Source of the DNA: Firmicutes bacterium CAG:124
GTDB lineage: Bacteria; Bacillota; Clostridia; Oscillospirales; Oscillospiraceae
Length of the DNA stretch: 9,685 bases
Assembly: GCA_000432135.1 (NCBI GenBank)
Contig: HF990613.1
Coordinates: 2,534 to 12,218, forward strand
Reading direction: 5' to 3'
Position 1 is the first letter of the stretch. Each line of letters begins with the position of its first letter. A program made the position numbers and the translations under genes. The notes beneath the pieces were generated by a model. That model did not search any database. It had not been told where the DNA came from and saw nothing but the letters and a program-made list of their open reading frames with translations. Positions 1 to 5,648 of this stretch are shown here, one piece after another.

Positions 1-543
1 GTGCTGAACCGCGTCATGCAGCTGCGTGACCGGGTGCAGTATTCCGTTTCCGCGACCTCCCGCCCCATGCGTCCCGGCGAGATCGATGGCAAAAGCTATT
101 ATTTTGTCACACGGGAGCAATTTGAACAGATGATCGCGGCGGGCGAGCTGCTGGAGCACGCCGAATACGTCGGCAACTACTACGGCACGCCCCTAAAGCC
201 CATTCAGGCCGCGCTTGCCGCCGGGACCGACGTCGTGATGGACGTGGATGTGGTCGGTGCGCTGAACATCAAAAAGCGCCTGCCGGAGGCGGTTCTGGTC
301 TTCATGGCCGCACCGTCGATGGCCGAGATCCGCCGCAGGCTCGCTTCGCGCGGCGATGTTTCGCCGGAGCTGATGGAAAAGCGGATGGACCGGGCAAAAT
401 GGGAATACAGCCAGGCCGGACAATACGATTATCTCGTCGTCAACGATACGGTCGAGCACGCGGCGCAGGAGCTGCTTGCGATCATGACCGCAGAAAAGTG
501 TAAAATGATGGATCGCATCCATTGCATAAAGGAGGAACTCTAA
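1..543 (+). CDS. gmk: Guanylate kinase, 5' end cut off by the window
   Basis: Cytosolic enzyme that phosphorylates GMP (and dGMP) to GDP with ATP, an essential step of guanine nucleotide supply. The visible 180 residues hold the GMP-binding segment (SATSRPMRPGE, then YYFV), the LLEHAEYVGNYYGTP stretch with the conserved Glu and Tyr, the DVDVVGA segment before ALNIKK (the family usually has DVQGA, so Gln is Val here), and the Arg-rich lid and C-terminal helix through ASRGD to QYDYLVVND. The N-terminal P-loop (GPSGxGK) is absent. The protein should be about 20 residues longer, so the GTG at base 1 is almost certainly an internal Val codon and the gene starts upstream. The stop codon overlaps the rpoZ start (TAATG), which implies an operon with translational coupling. 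The C-terminus is complete. Confidence 0.96.
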   Translation: MLNRVMQLRDRVQYSVSATSRPMRPGEIDGKSYYFVTREQFEQMIAAGELLEHAEYVGNYYGTPLKPIQAALAAGTDVVMDVDVVGALNIKKRLPEAVLVFMAAPSMAEIRRRLASRGDVSPELMEKRMDRAKWEYSQAGQYDYLVVNDTVEHAAQELLAIMTAEKCKMMDRIHCIKEEL

Positions 544-749
544 TGCTTTACCCCGCCATGTCGGAACTTCTCAAGAATGTTGACAGCCGCTATCTGCTCG
601 TCAACGTCGTCGCGCACCGCGCCCGTCAGCTGTCCATTGAGTCCGAGCTCACGCACGAGCCGCTTGAGGAAAAGCCTGTCACGCTCGCCATCCGCGAGGT
701 CGCTGCCGGCCAGCTCAAGGCCGAGCTTGACGATAAATACAGACACTGA
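543..749 (+). CDS. rpoZ: RNA polymerase omega subunit
   Basis: Small (68 residue) subunit that helps fold and hold the beta' subunit in RNA polymerase. It starts MLYPAMSELLKNVDSRYLLV, the usual clostridial omega N-terminus, followed by the NVVAHRARQL segment and EEKPVTLAIREVAAGQL. Length fits the short Firmicute form. The start is ATG at 543, overlapping the gmk stop by one base and preceded by AAGGAGG at 529-535 with normal spacing. An in-frame ATG at 522 lies upstream of that ribosome site and adds residues unlike the family, so it is rejected. gmk-rpoZ is the standard Firmicute pairing. A strong terminator follows nine bases after the stop, so the transcript ends here rather than running into coaBC and priA as in Bacillus. 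Confidence 0.95.
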   Translation: MLYPAMSELLKNVDSRYLLVNVVAHRARQLSIESELTHEPLEEKPVTLAIREVAAGQLKAELDDKYRH

Positions 750-757
750 GCACCCAT

Positions 758-792
758 CCCGGCGCAGGCAGCTGGCCTGCGCCGGGTCTTTT
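758..792 (+). terminator. Strong intrinsic terminator of gmk-rpoZ
   Basis: A perfect 12-base-pair GC-rich stem (758-769 CCCGGCGCAGGC with 775-786 GCCTGCGCCGGG), loop AGCTG, followed directly by TCTTTT at 787-792. It sits nine bases after the rpoZ stop. Confidence 0.93.
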
Positions 793-816
793 GAATGCCG
801 GAATCAGCTTATTTTT

Positions 817-840
817 TCGAAAATTTGCGGCGAATCCGTA
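817..840 (+). repeat. Remnant of dispersed repeat (core CGGCGAATYCGTA)
   Basis: Bases 817-840 match 9604-9627 closely and end in the 13-base core CGGCGAATCCGTA (828-840). The flanking hairpins of the full element are not visible here, so this looks like a degenerate or truncated copy. Confidence 0.55.
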
Positions 841-911
841 CCATTTCTGTGCTCAACGATGCACCTGTCAATGTAAGAACTCTTTTTGAAATCATCAACT
901 GCCGTTCAGCA

Positions 912-1113
912 TTTTCTTTTGCTTCTCCAAAAGAAAACGCTGGCTCGTCGGAACGAGCCCCCGCTATTCGCGGAGTCTCTTATCCTCTGAGTCCGTTTCT
1001 TCCTCTTCAAATTGCAAACGCTTCGCTGGTTTGCAATTTGAGGACCGGGGGGGATTTCGATTTCCCCCGGAACCCCCTTGAACCGACCAGAAAAACCGCT
1101 TCGGTTTTTCTGG
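912..1113. repeat. Train of successive short hairpins
   Basis: Stems seen by eye: 912-920/929-937 (9 bp, TTTTCTTTT/AAAAGAAAA), 942-948/953-959 (7 bp, GGCTCGT/ACGAGCC), 961-964/970-973 (4 bp), 1008-1019/1029-1040 (12 bp, CAAATTGCAAAC/GTTTGCAATTTG), 1045-1051/1064-1070 (7 bp, CCGGGGG/CCCCCGG) and 1087-1098/1102-1113 (12 bp, CCAGAAAAACCG/CGGTTTTTCTGG). All are perfect stems with loops of 3 to 12 bases. The strand and function are unknown; a repetitive element or a structured RNA are both possible. Confidence 0.7.
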
Positions 1114-1174
1114 ACTTTTCCCGCGACGCTTGATAGAGCTTTTCTGGACTTTTCCCGCGAAGCTTGATAGAGCT
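1107..1174 (+). repeat. 34-base tandem duplication
   Basis: Bases 1107-1140 and 1141-1174 are two adjacent direct copies differing at one position (GACGCT against GAAGCT). The first copy begins inside the right arm of the 1087-1113 hairpin, so the duplication probably arose after that hairpin was in place. Confidence 0.92.
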
Positions 1175-1212
1175 CAAAATTTCCGACGCCCCAAGGCGCT
1201 CCCGCGCCAGTT

Positions 1213-1317
1213 GTAGGGGTCGATGCCCACATCGACCCGGCAGGTTGCACCGTTTTTACGGGAATCTGCGGCGAATTCGTAACTGCCCAATGGGCCGACA
1301 GAGTCGTCGGCCCCTAC
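1213..1317 (+). repeat. 105-base two-hairpin dispersed element, copy 1
   Basis: Begins GTAGGGG and ends CCCCTAC (terminal inverted repeats of about 12 bases). A hairpin sits at each end: 1217-1225/1230-1238 (GGGTCGATG/CATCGACCC, loop CCCA) and 1292-1299/1306-1313 (GGGCCGAC/GTCGGCCC, six-base loop). The middle carries the core CGGCGAATTCGTA at 1269-1281. It aligns without gaps to the reverse complement of 6395-6499, with 88 of 105 positions identical by hand count. There is no open frame of its own and I see no target-site duplication at its edges. Confidence 0.9.
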
Positions 1318-1346
1318 GGAAAGGCTTCAATCGCTTCCCGTATCTC

Positions 1347-1385
1347 GTAGGGGCGGACGACTCTGTCCGCCCGGCAGGATGCACC
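1347..1385 (+). repeat. Half copy of the dispersed element (left hairpin only)
   Basis: Starts GTAGGGGCGGAC, forms the hairpin 1351-1358/1365-1372 (GGGCGGAC/GTCCGCCC) and continues CCGGCAGGATGCACC, matching the left end of the 105-base element, where CCGGCAGG and GCACC follow the first hairpin. It lacks the core and the right hairpin. Confidence 0.75.
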
Positions 1386-1388
1386 AAA

Positions 1389-1469
1389 CGCGTCCAAGCA
1401 CTCTTTTCTCCCCTGTCCTTTCTCTTGCAAGAGAAAAGACAGGGCCGTCGGAGACATAAGCGCGTCCAA
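1389..1469. repeat. 34-base near-perfect palindrome between 9-base direct repeats
   Basis: Bases 1411-1444 form an inverted repeat with two 17-base arms, no spacer and one mismatched pair, centred on TTGCAA. The direct repeat CGCGTCCAA stands at 1389-1397 and again at 1461-1469, framing the palindrome like a target-site duplication. There is no U-tract on either side, so it is not a classical terminator. It ends 54 bases before the priA start. Confidence 0.7.
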
Positions 1470-1498
1470 ACTTTCACCAGACAAAGGAGGAACAGGTC

Positions 1499-3955
1499 AT
1501 GTCCAGAGTTGCACAGCTGGCTGTTGCGGCGGCGGTTTATGCCATTGACAGGCCCTATTCCTACCGTGTGCCGGAGGATATGCCGCTGGCAGCCGGGATG
1601 CGGGTGCTTGTGCCGTTCGGGCACGGCAACCGGCGGACGGAGGGCATTGTTTTATCCGTGCAGGAGGGAGTCGCTGCCGGACTGAAGGCCGTCGAGCAGA
1701 TGCTGGACGACGCGTCGATCCTTACCGGCGGACAGCTCCGCCTTGCCGCGTTTATGAAGGAGCGCTATTTCTGCACGTTTTATGACGCGGTCAAGGCCAT
1801 CCTTCCCGCCGGGTTATGGTTCGATGAAAAGCGGACGCTGATGCTTGTATCCGGCGCGCAGGACAAGCTGCCGCCCGGCATGGCGAATTCCGGCGCGGCA
1901 AGGCTCGTGCAGCTGCTGACCGATCTCGGCGGCAGCGCGCCGGAGCGGACGCTCCGGCAGCAGTTTGAATCGCCGCAGGCGTTCGACGCCGCTGTGCAGG
2001 CACTGCGCAAGCGTCGGCTGCTGCGCGCAGACGCTTCGCTCACGCAGAAGGCCAGCGAGAAGACCATCAAGGTCGCCGCACTTGCTGTCAGCGCGGAGGA
2101 AGCGGAGCAGTTTGCCGCAAAAAAGCAATTCTCCGCCCCCCTGCAGGCGGCGCTGCTGCGCCTGCTGTGCACCGTCGGCGCAGGCCCCTGCCGCGAATTA
2201 TGCGAGCTGACCGGCGCCAGTATGCAGACCGTCTCCCGCCTCGCAAAGCTCGGCTTGATCGAGACATATGAGCAGGAGCAGCTGCGCAGCCCGAAGCGCG
2301 AGGACGTCCCGCCCGCCGGGCCGCTGACGCTGAACGCGGAGCAGCAGATCGCCTTCGACGGTCTGAACCGGCAGATGACGCAGGAAAAACCCGGCGCGGC
2401 GCTTCTCTACGGCGTGACGGGCAGCGGCAAGACCTCTGTATATCTCGCGCTGATCCGAAGTGCGCTGGACGCGGGCCGTTCCGCCATGCTGCTCGTGCCG
2501 GAGATCGCACTGACGCCGCAGCTGCTGCATAAAATGACCGCGCACTTCGGAAAAACCGTCGCGGTGCTCCACTCGAGCCTGCGCGTGGGCGAACGCTATG
2601 ACGAATGGCGGCGCATCGCGCGCGGCGAAGCCCGCGTCGTGGTCGGCACGCGCTCGGCGGTCTTCGCACCGCTTCAAAATCCCGGCCTGCTGATCCTCGA
2701 CGAGGAGCAGGAGCATACCTATAAATCCGAAAACGCCCCGCGCTATCACGCACGGGAGATCGCGCTCTATCGCGGCGCGAAGGAGCGCGCGCTTGTGCTC
2801 TTCGGCTCGGCAACGCCTTCCATTGAGACGATGTATCTGGCCAAAACAGGCGTTTACAGCCTCTATACGCTCAAAACCCGCTACAATGGCCGCGCGCTGC
2901 CCGACGCGCGCATCATCGACATGAAGCAGGAGCTTCGCGCGGGCAACGATCTGGATTTAAGCCGCGAACTGGAAGAGGGCATCCGTGACGCGATCCTGGA
3001 TAAAAAGCAGTCCATCCTGTTTCTGAACCGGCGCGGCAACAGCCGGTATCTGGTCTGCATGGACTGCGGTGACGTGCCGCAGTGCCCGCGGTGCAGCGTC
3101 CATCTGACGTACCACTCCTCCGGCCGCCGTCTGATGTGCCACTACTGCGGCTATGTCATGCCTGCGCACGCACGCTGCGAAAAATGCGGCGGGGCGATGA
3201 AGGCCATCGGCAGCGGCACGCAGAAGGTCGAGCAGGAGCTGAAGGCGCTGTTCCCCGACACGGAGGTTCTGCGCATGGACGCCGATACCGTGCCCGCCGC
3301 AGGCGGACATGAGGCGATGCTGAAACAATTCCGCGAACAGCAGATCCCCATTCTGCTCGGCACGCAGATGGTCGCCAAGGGCCTTGATTTCCCGTCCGTT
3401 ACGCTTGTCGGCGTCATCGACGCGGACATGAGCCTGTATGTCGACAACTTCCGCGCCGCCGAGACGACGTTTTCGCTTATCACGCAGGTCGTGGGCCGTT
3501 CCGGACGGGGTGCGGACGCGGGCTGCGCCATGATCCAGACCATGACGCCGGAGCATCCTGTGCTGCGGCTTGCGGCCAAGCAGGATTACGACGCATTTTA
3601 CGAGCTGGAGCTGCAGATGCGGCAGCTGCGCAGCTGCCCGCCGTTCTCTGATCTGTTCACCATCACGGTCGCAGGACTGGAGGAGCGCGGACTGATCGAG
3701 GCCAGCGTCCGCCTGCGCGACGCGCTGGCCGCCAATCTCCAGAAGGAGCCGTACTGCCGCGCACCCGCGCAGCTGCTCGGCCCGGCACCGGCCAGCGTCG
3801 TCCGCGTCAATTATTCCTACCGCTATCAGCTGACGCTGGTCTGCAAAAATTCCGCGGCTATCCGCCGCTTACTCTCCTATGTCCTTGCAGAGTTCTCCAG
3901 GGATCGCAGGAACAAGGGCATTACGGCCCTGATCGACGTAAATTCCTACCAATAA
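1499..3955 (+). CDS. priA: Primosomal protein N' (replication restart helicase PriA)
   Basis: Superfamily 2, 3'-to-5' DNA helicase that recognises stalled or repaired forks and reloads the replicative helicase. At 818 residues it is near the Bacillus length. In order: the N-terminal 3' DNA-binding domain (AVYAIDRPYSYRVPE ... GMRVLVPFGHGNR), Walker A GVTGSGKT at 305-312, Walker B DEEQ at 401-404 (textbook PriA is DEEH), GSATPS at 436-441, eight cysteines of the two zinc sites between residues 520 and 563, motif V (GTQMVAKGLDFP), motif VI QVVGRSGR near 663-670, and the C-terminal domain. The ATG at 1499 has AAAGGAGG eight bases upstream and gives the family N-terminus. It stands alone: the usual Firmicute neighbours coaBC, def and fmt are not beside it. 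Confidence 0.97.
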   Translation: MSRVAQLAVAAAVYAIDRPYSYRVPEDMPLAAGMRVLVPFGHGNRRTEGIVLSVQEGVAAGLKAVEQMLDDASILTGGQLRLAAFMKERYFCTFYDAVKAILPAGLWFDEKRTLMLVSGAQDKLPPGMANSGAARLVQLLTDLGGSAPERTLRQQFESPQAFDAAVQALRKRRLLRADASLTQKASEKTIKVAALAVSAEEAEQFAAKKQFSAPLQAALLRLLCTVGAGPCRELCELTGASMQTVSRLAKLGLIETYEQEQLRSPKREDVPPAGPLTLNAEQQIAFDGLNRQMTQEKPGAALLYGVTGSGKTSVYLALIRSALDAGRSAMLLVPEIALTPQLLHKMTAHFGKTVAVLHSSLRVGERYDEWRRIARGEARVVVGTRSAVFAPLQNPGLLILDEEQEHTYKSENAPRYHAREIALYRGAKERALVLFGSATPSIETMYLAKTGVYSLYTLKTRYNGRALPDARIIDMKQELRAGNDLDLSRELEEGIRDAILDKKQSILFLNRRGNSRYLVCMDCGDVPQCPRCSVHLTYHSSGRRLMCHYCGYVMPAHARCEKCGGAMKAIGSGTQKVEQELKALFPDTEVLRMDADTVPAAGGHEAMLKQFREQQIPILLGTQMVAKGLDFPSVTLVGVIDADMSLYVDNFRAAETTFSLITQVVGRSGRGADAGCAMIQTMTPEHPVLRLAAKQDYDAFYELELQMRQLRSCPPFSDLFTITVAGLEERGLIEASVRLRDALAANLQKEPYCRAPAQLLGPAPASVVRVNYSYRYQLTLVCKNSAAIRRLLSYVLAEFSRDRRNKGITALIDVNSYQ

Positions 3956-3964
3956 AATATGCTG

Positions 3965-3989
3965 CTGTTTGGTTGTTTCGCCCAAACAG
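3965..3989 (+). terminator. Possible weak terminator or operator after priA
   Basis: Perfect 8-base-pair stem CTGTTTGG/CCAAACAG (3965-3972 and 3982-3989) with a nine-base loop, starting nine bases after the priA stop. The tail TTGCAATTTG is only partly T-rich, so termination would be weak. The stem ends exactly where the -35 box of the next promoter begins, so it could instead be a regulatory dyad. Confidence 0.35.
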
Positions 3990-4018
3990 TTGCAATTTGT
4001 AATCAAATCTGTTATACT
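3990..4018 (+). promoter_or_regulatory. Sigma-A type promoter of the SLH-lysozyme gene
   Basis: -35 TTGCAA (3990-3995), 17-base spacer, -10 TATACT (4013-4018). The spacer holds a small inverted repeat ATTTG-TAAT-CAAAT (3995-4008), a possible repressor site. The promoter lies inside the upstream extension of the reading frame and so decides the start codon at 4055. Confidence 0.85.
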
Positions 4019-4054
4019 ATCCCCGATTTGATGCAAAGAAAGGAGCGTGACAGA

Positions 4055-5374
4055 ATGAAACCCAGACTTCGCAGCCTGCTTTGTGGTTTCATGGCGCTGA
4101 CCCTTCTTCTGGCCGGGACAACGCTTGTATGCGCATACGATATTTCCTTCTCCGACGTACCGGAGAGCAGCTGGTTCTATGAGGACGTGATGACGCTGTC
4201 CGAATCCGGCGTCGTCAGCGGCTATCCCGACGGTACATATCGCCCCACCAAAAAGGTCACGACCGGCGAGTCGCTCAAGATGATCCTGCTGGCCGCGGGC
4301 TACCCGGAGCCGGAGCGCGTGGATTCCCACTGGGCCAGAGGCTATCTGAATTTCGCCATCGATCAGGGCTTCCTTGTGCGCTATCAGGATATTTCCGATC
4401 TGGACGTCAATATGACGCGCGGGATGCTCGCCAAGCTTGCCGCAAACGCGCTCGGTCTGTCTGACCCCGGCACCTACGGCACGTTTACCGACACTGACAG
4501 CGTCTATGTCGAGGCGCTTTACGCCGCCGGGATCGTCGGCGGCTACCCGGACGGGACGTACCGCCCGGACGCGTCCGTCTCCCGCGCGGAGATCGCCGCG
4601 ATCGTCAACCGCATCTATCAGAGCCTTGACCCGGTGATCCCCACAGACCCGGAGCAGGACCCGGCGGAGATCACGCTCCGCACGACCGAGCCGATGATCG
4701 ACTTCATCAAGCAGAAGGAAGGCTTTCAGGAGAAGGCCGCCTGGGACTACGCCCAGTATTCCATCGGCTACGGCAGCGCCTGCGGCAAGGACGAATATCC
4801 CAACGGCATCACCGAAGCGCAGGCGGATGTTCTTCTGCGCCAGATGCTGCAGGGCTTTGAGAAAAAGCTGGACAGCTTCCTGACAGAAAACAGTATTTCC
4901 CTGAGCGACAATCAGTATGACGCGCTCATCAGCCTGAGCTACAACATCGGCTCCGGCTGGATGAAAAACAGCGCGCTGTCTGCCCTGCTCAAGTCCGGAT
5001 TCTACTCGACCAACGAGCTGGCCTCCGCGATGGGCATCTGGTGCCACGTGAAGGAATCGGGCGGGGACTATGTGATCCACGACGGGCTTGTCAGCCGCCG
5101 CATGGCAGAGCTGCGTGTGTTCCTCTACGCCGACTATTCCGGCTCGTCCGACGGCTTCTACTGGGTGCGCTTCGTGCAGACCGAAAAGGGCGACCGGGCG
5201 CGCGACATCGCGTTCTACGAGGCGGGCAGCACCTATGACCCGTCCTTTGACGCCACATCCAACACCGAGGTCTTCCTCGGCTGGTACACGGAATCCGGCG
5301 AGCTGCTGACCGATCTGACGGCCACGGAGAACCGCACCGTCTACGCGCAGTGGGAAAGCGATTTTTATGATTGA
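4055..5374 (+). CDS. Secreted SLH-anchored GH24 lysozyme with C-terminal InlB-like repeat
   Basis: 439 residues, probably a muralytic enzyme held at the cell surface. Residues 1-27 form a signal peptide (KPRLR, hydrophobic core, VCA cleavage). Three SLH repeats follow (about 32-75, 92-135, 144-189). The first and third have GYPDGTYRP, while only the third keeps SRAE in place of the classic TRAE, so wall binding through SLH1 and SLH2 may be weak. After a Pro/Asp/Glu linker comes a T4-lysozyme-type domain (about 213-362) with catalytic Glu222 in KEGF, Asp231 nine residues later as in T4 (E11, D20), Ser236 where T4 has Thr26, NQYDALISLSYNIG and the GLVSRRMAE end. Residues 370-435 (FLGWYTESGELL ... 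TVYAQW) resemble an InlB B-repeat. The start at 4055 has AAAGGAG nine bases upstream. Family functions are established; cell-wall remodelling or autolysis is inferred. Confidence 0.9.
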   Translation: MKPRLRSLLCGFMALTLLLAGTTLVCAYDISFSDVPESSWFYEDVMTLSESGVVSGYPDGTYRPTKKVTTGESLKMILLAAGYPEPERVDSHWARGYLNFAIDQGFLVRYQDISDLDVNMTRGMLAKLAANALGLSDPGTYGTFTDTDSVYVEALYAAGIVGGYPDGTYRPDASVSRAEIAAIVNRIYQSLDPVIPTDPEQDPAEITLRTTEPMIDFIKQKEGFQEKAAWDYAQYSIGYGSACGKDEYPNGITEAQADVLLRQMLQGFEKKLDSFLTENSISLSDNQYDALISLSYNIGSGWMKNSALSALLKSGFYSTNELASAMGIWCHVKESGGDYVIHDGLVSRRMAELRVFLYADYSGSSDGFYWVRFVQTEKGDRARDIAFYEAGSTYDPSFDATSNTEVFLGWYTESGELLTDLTATENRTVYAQWESDFYD

Positions 5375-5414
5375 TGTCTGACTTTTGAAAGTCCGGATTA
5401 TTGGACACATCGTA

Positions 5415-5423
5415 TGCTATACT
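5415..5423 (+). promoter_or_regulatory. Extended -10 promoter of the 36-residue gene
   Basis: TGCTATACT: a TGn extended -10 with TATACT at 5418-5423. No good -35 stands at 16 to 18 bases; TTGGAC at 5401 is only 11 bases away. The palindrome GACTTTTGAAAGTC (5380-5393) just upstream could be a weak end for the lysozyme transcript or an operator. Confidence 0.6.
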
Positions 5424-5455
5424 GACCGCAGATCAACCGAAAGGGGAACTGCGTC

Positions 5456-5566
5456 ATGGAAATTACGATGCGTTATGTCAGAGGTCATGTAGAGGTCTAT
5501 ACCGCGGCGGGCCAGTTTCTGTTTTCCGCCGACACCGAGGCGGAGGCTGCCGCCATGCTTGAGTAA
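5456..5566 (+). CDS. Small protein of unknown function, 36 residues
   Basis: Sequence begins MEITMRYVRGHVEVYTAAGQ and ends FLFSADTEAEAAAMLE. I do not recognise a named family. It is supported by an AAAGGGG ribosome site at 5440-5446 with nine-base spacing, an extended -10 promoter about 35 bases upstream of the ATG, and a protein-like pattern: two amphipathic beta strands (ITMRYVRG, HVEVYTAAGQFLFSA) followed by an acidic helix starting at ADTEAEAA. It has no signal peptide or membrane segment. It precedes the ArsC-family gene by 82 bases with no clear terminator between, so the two may be co-transcribed. Too short for most automated gene callers. Confidence 0.65.
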   Translation: MEITMRYVRGHVEVYTAAGQFLFSADTEAEAAAMLE

Positions 5567-5642
5567 CCGCCGATCCAATCGTCTGCGGTTATCAGCGGGT
5601 TCTTGGGGGGTAAAATAAACAAACAGACGCGGTTACTGGAGG
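5562..5642 (+). promoter_or_regulatory. Possible mRNA switch before the ArsC-family gene
   Basis: AGTAACCGC (5562-5570, overlapping the small gene's stop) can pair with GCGGTTACT (5629-5637), nine perfect base pairs, continued by GTCTG (5581-5585) with CAGAC (5624-5628). This long stem ends immediately before the GGAGG ribosome site (5638-5642). The same 5' strand can pair instead with GCGGTTA at 5585-5591. The two foldings exclude each other. Read by eye, with no energy calculation. Confidence 0.4.
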
Positions 5643-5648
5643 AATAAA

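Larger units (their letters stand above)
793..1498. other. Gene-free, hairpin- and repeat-rich intergenic region
   Basis: About 700 bases between the rpoZ terminator and priA with no credible gene. The open frames here lack ribosome sites, run through the repeats and have low-complexity translations. Contents in order: a remnant of the dispersed repeat core (817-840), a train of hairpins (912-1113), a 34-base tandem duplication (1107-1174), a 105-base two-hairpin element (1213-1317), a half element (1347-1385) and a 34-base palindrome between 9-base direct repeats (1389-1469). I see no convincing promoter for priA, although one must lie here if the rpoZ terminator is efficient. Confidence 0.8.

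Noticed and set aside
1..3. GTG at base 1 as the gmk start
   Set aside because: The P-loop would be missing; it is an internal Val codon of a gene cut by the window edge.
1213..1385. CRISPR-like array
   Set aside because: Repeats are themselves palindromic elements of unequal length with no regular spacers and no cas genes.
795..1685. Overlapping frames of 112-173 codons in the rpoZ-priA gap
   Set aside because: They translate hairpins and repeats, lack ribosome sites, and one runs into the priA start in another frame.
2088..2813. 241-codon minus-strand frame inside priA
   Set aside because: Arg/Ala-rich shadow of the conserved helicase.
3959..4054. Upstream ATG at 3959 as start of the SLH-lysozyme
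   Set aside because: The -35/-10 promoter and ribosome site lie inside this extension, and a signal peptide begins at 4055.
4055..4135. Lipoprotein signal at Cys26
   Set aside because: TLVC lacks the small residue required before the cysteine; VCA fits ordinary signal peptidase cleavage.
4055..5374. Prophage remnant around the lysozyme
   Set aside because: No holin, integrase or structural phage gene nearby; SLH repeats and signal peptide indicate a cell-surface protein.
5380..5393. GACTTTTGAAAGTC palindrome as terminator of the lysozyme gene
   Set aside because: The stem is short with almost no loop, and no T-tract follows.
3869..5410. 513-codon open frame on the minus strand
   Set aside because: It lies opposite the SLH-lysozyme gene, whose domains are clear. 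The antisense frame is open because of GC-rich third positions, covers the other gene's promoter and its translation matches no family I know.
5401..5423. TTGGAC as -35 for the small gene
   Set aside because: Spacing to the -10 is only 11 bases; the extended -10 is the better explanation.
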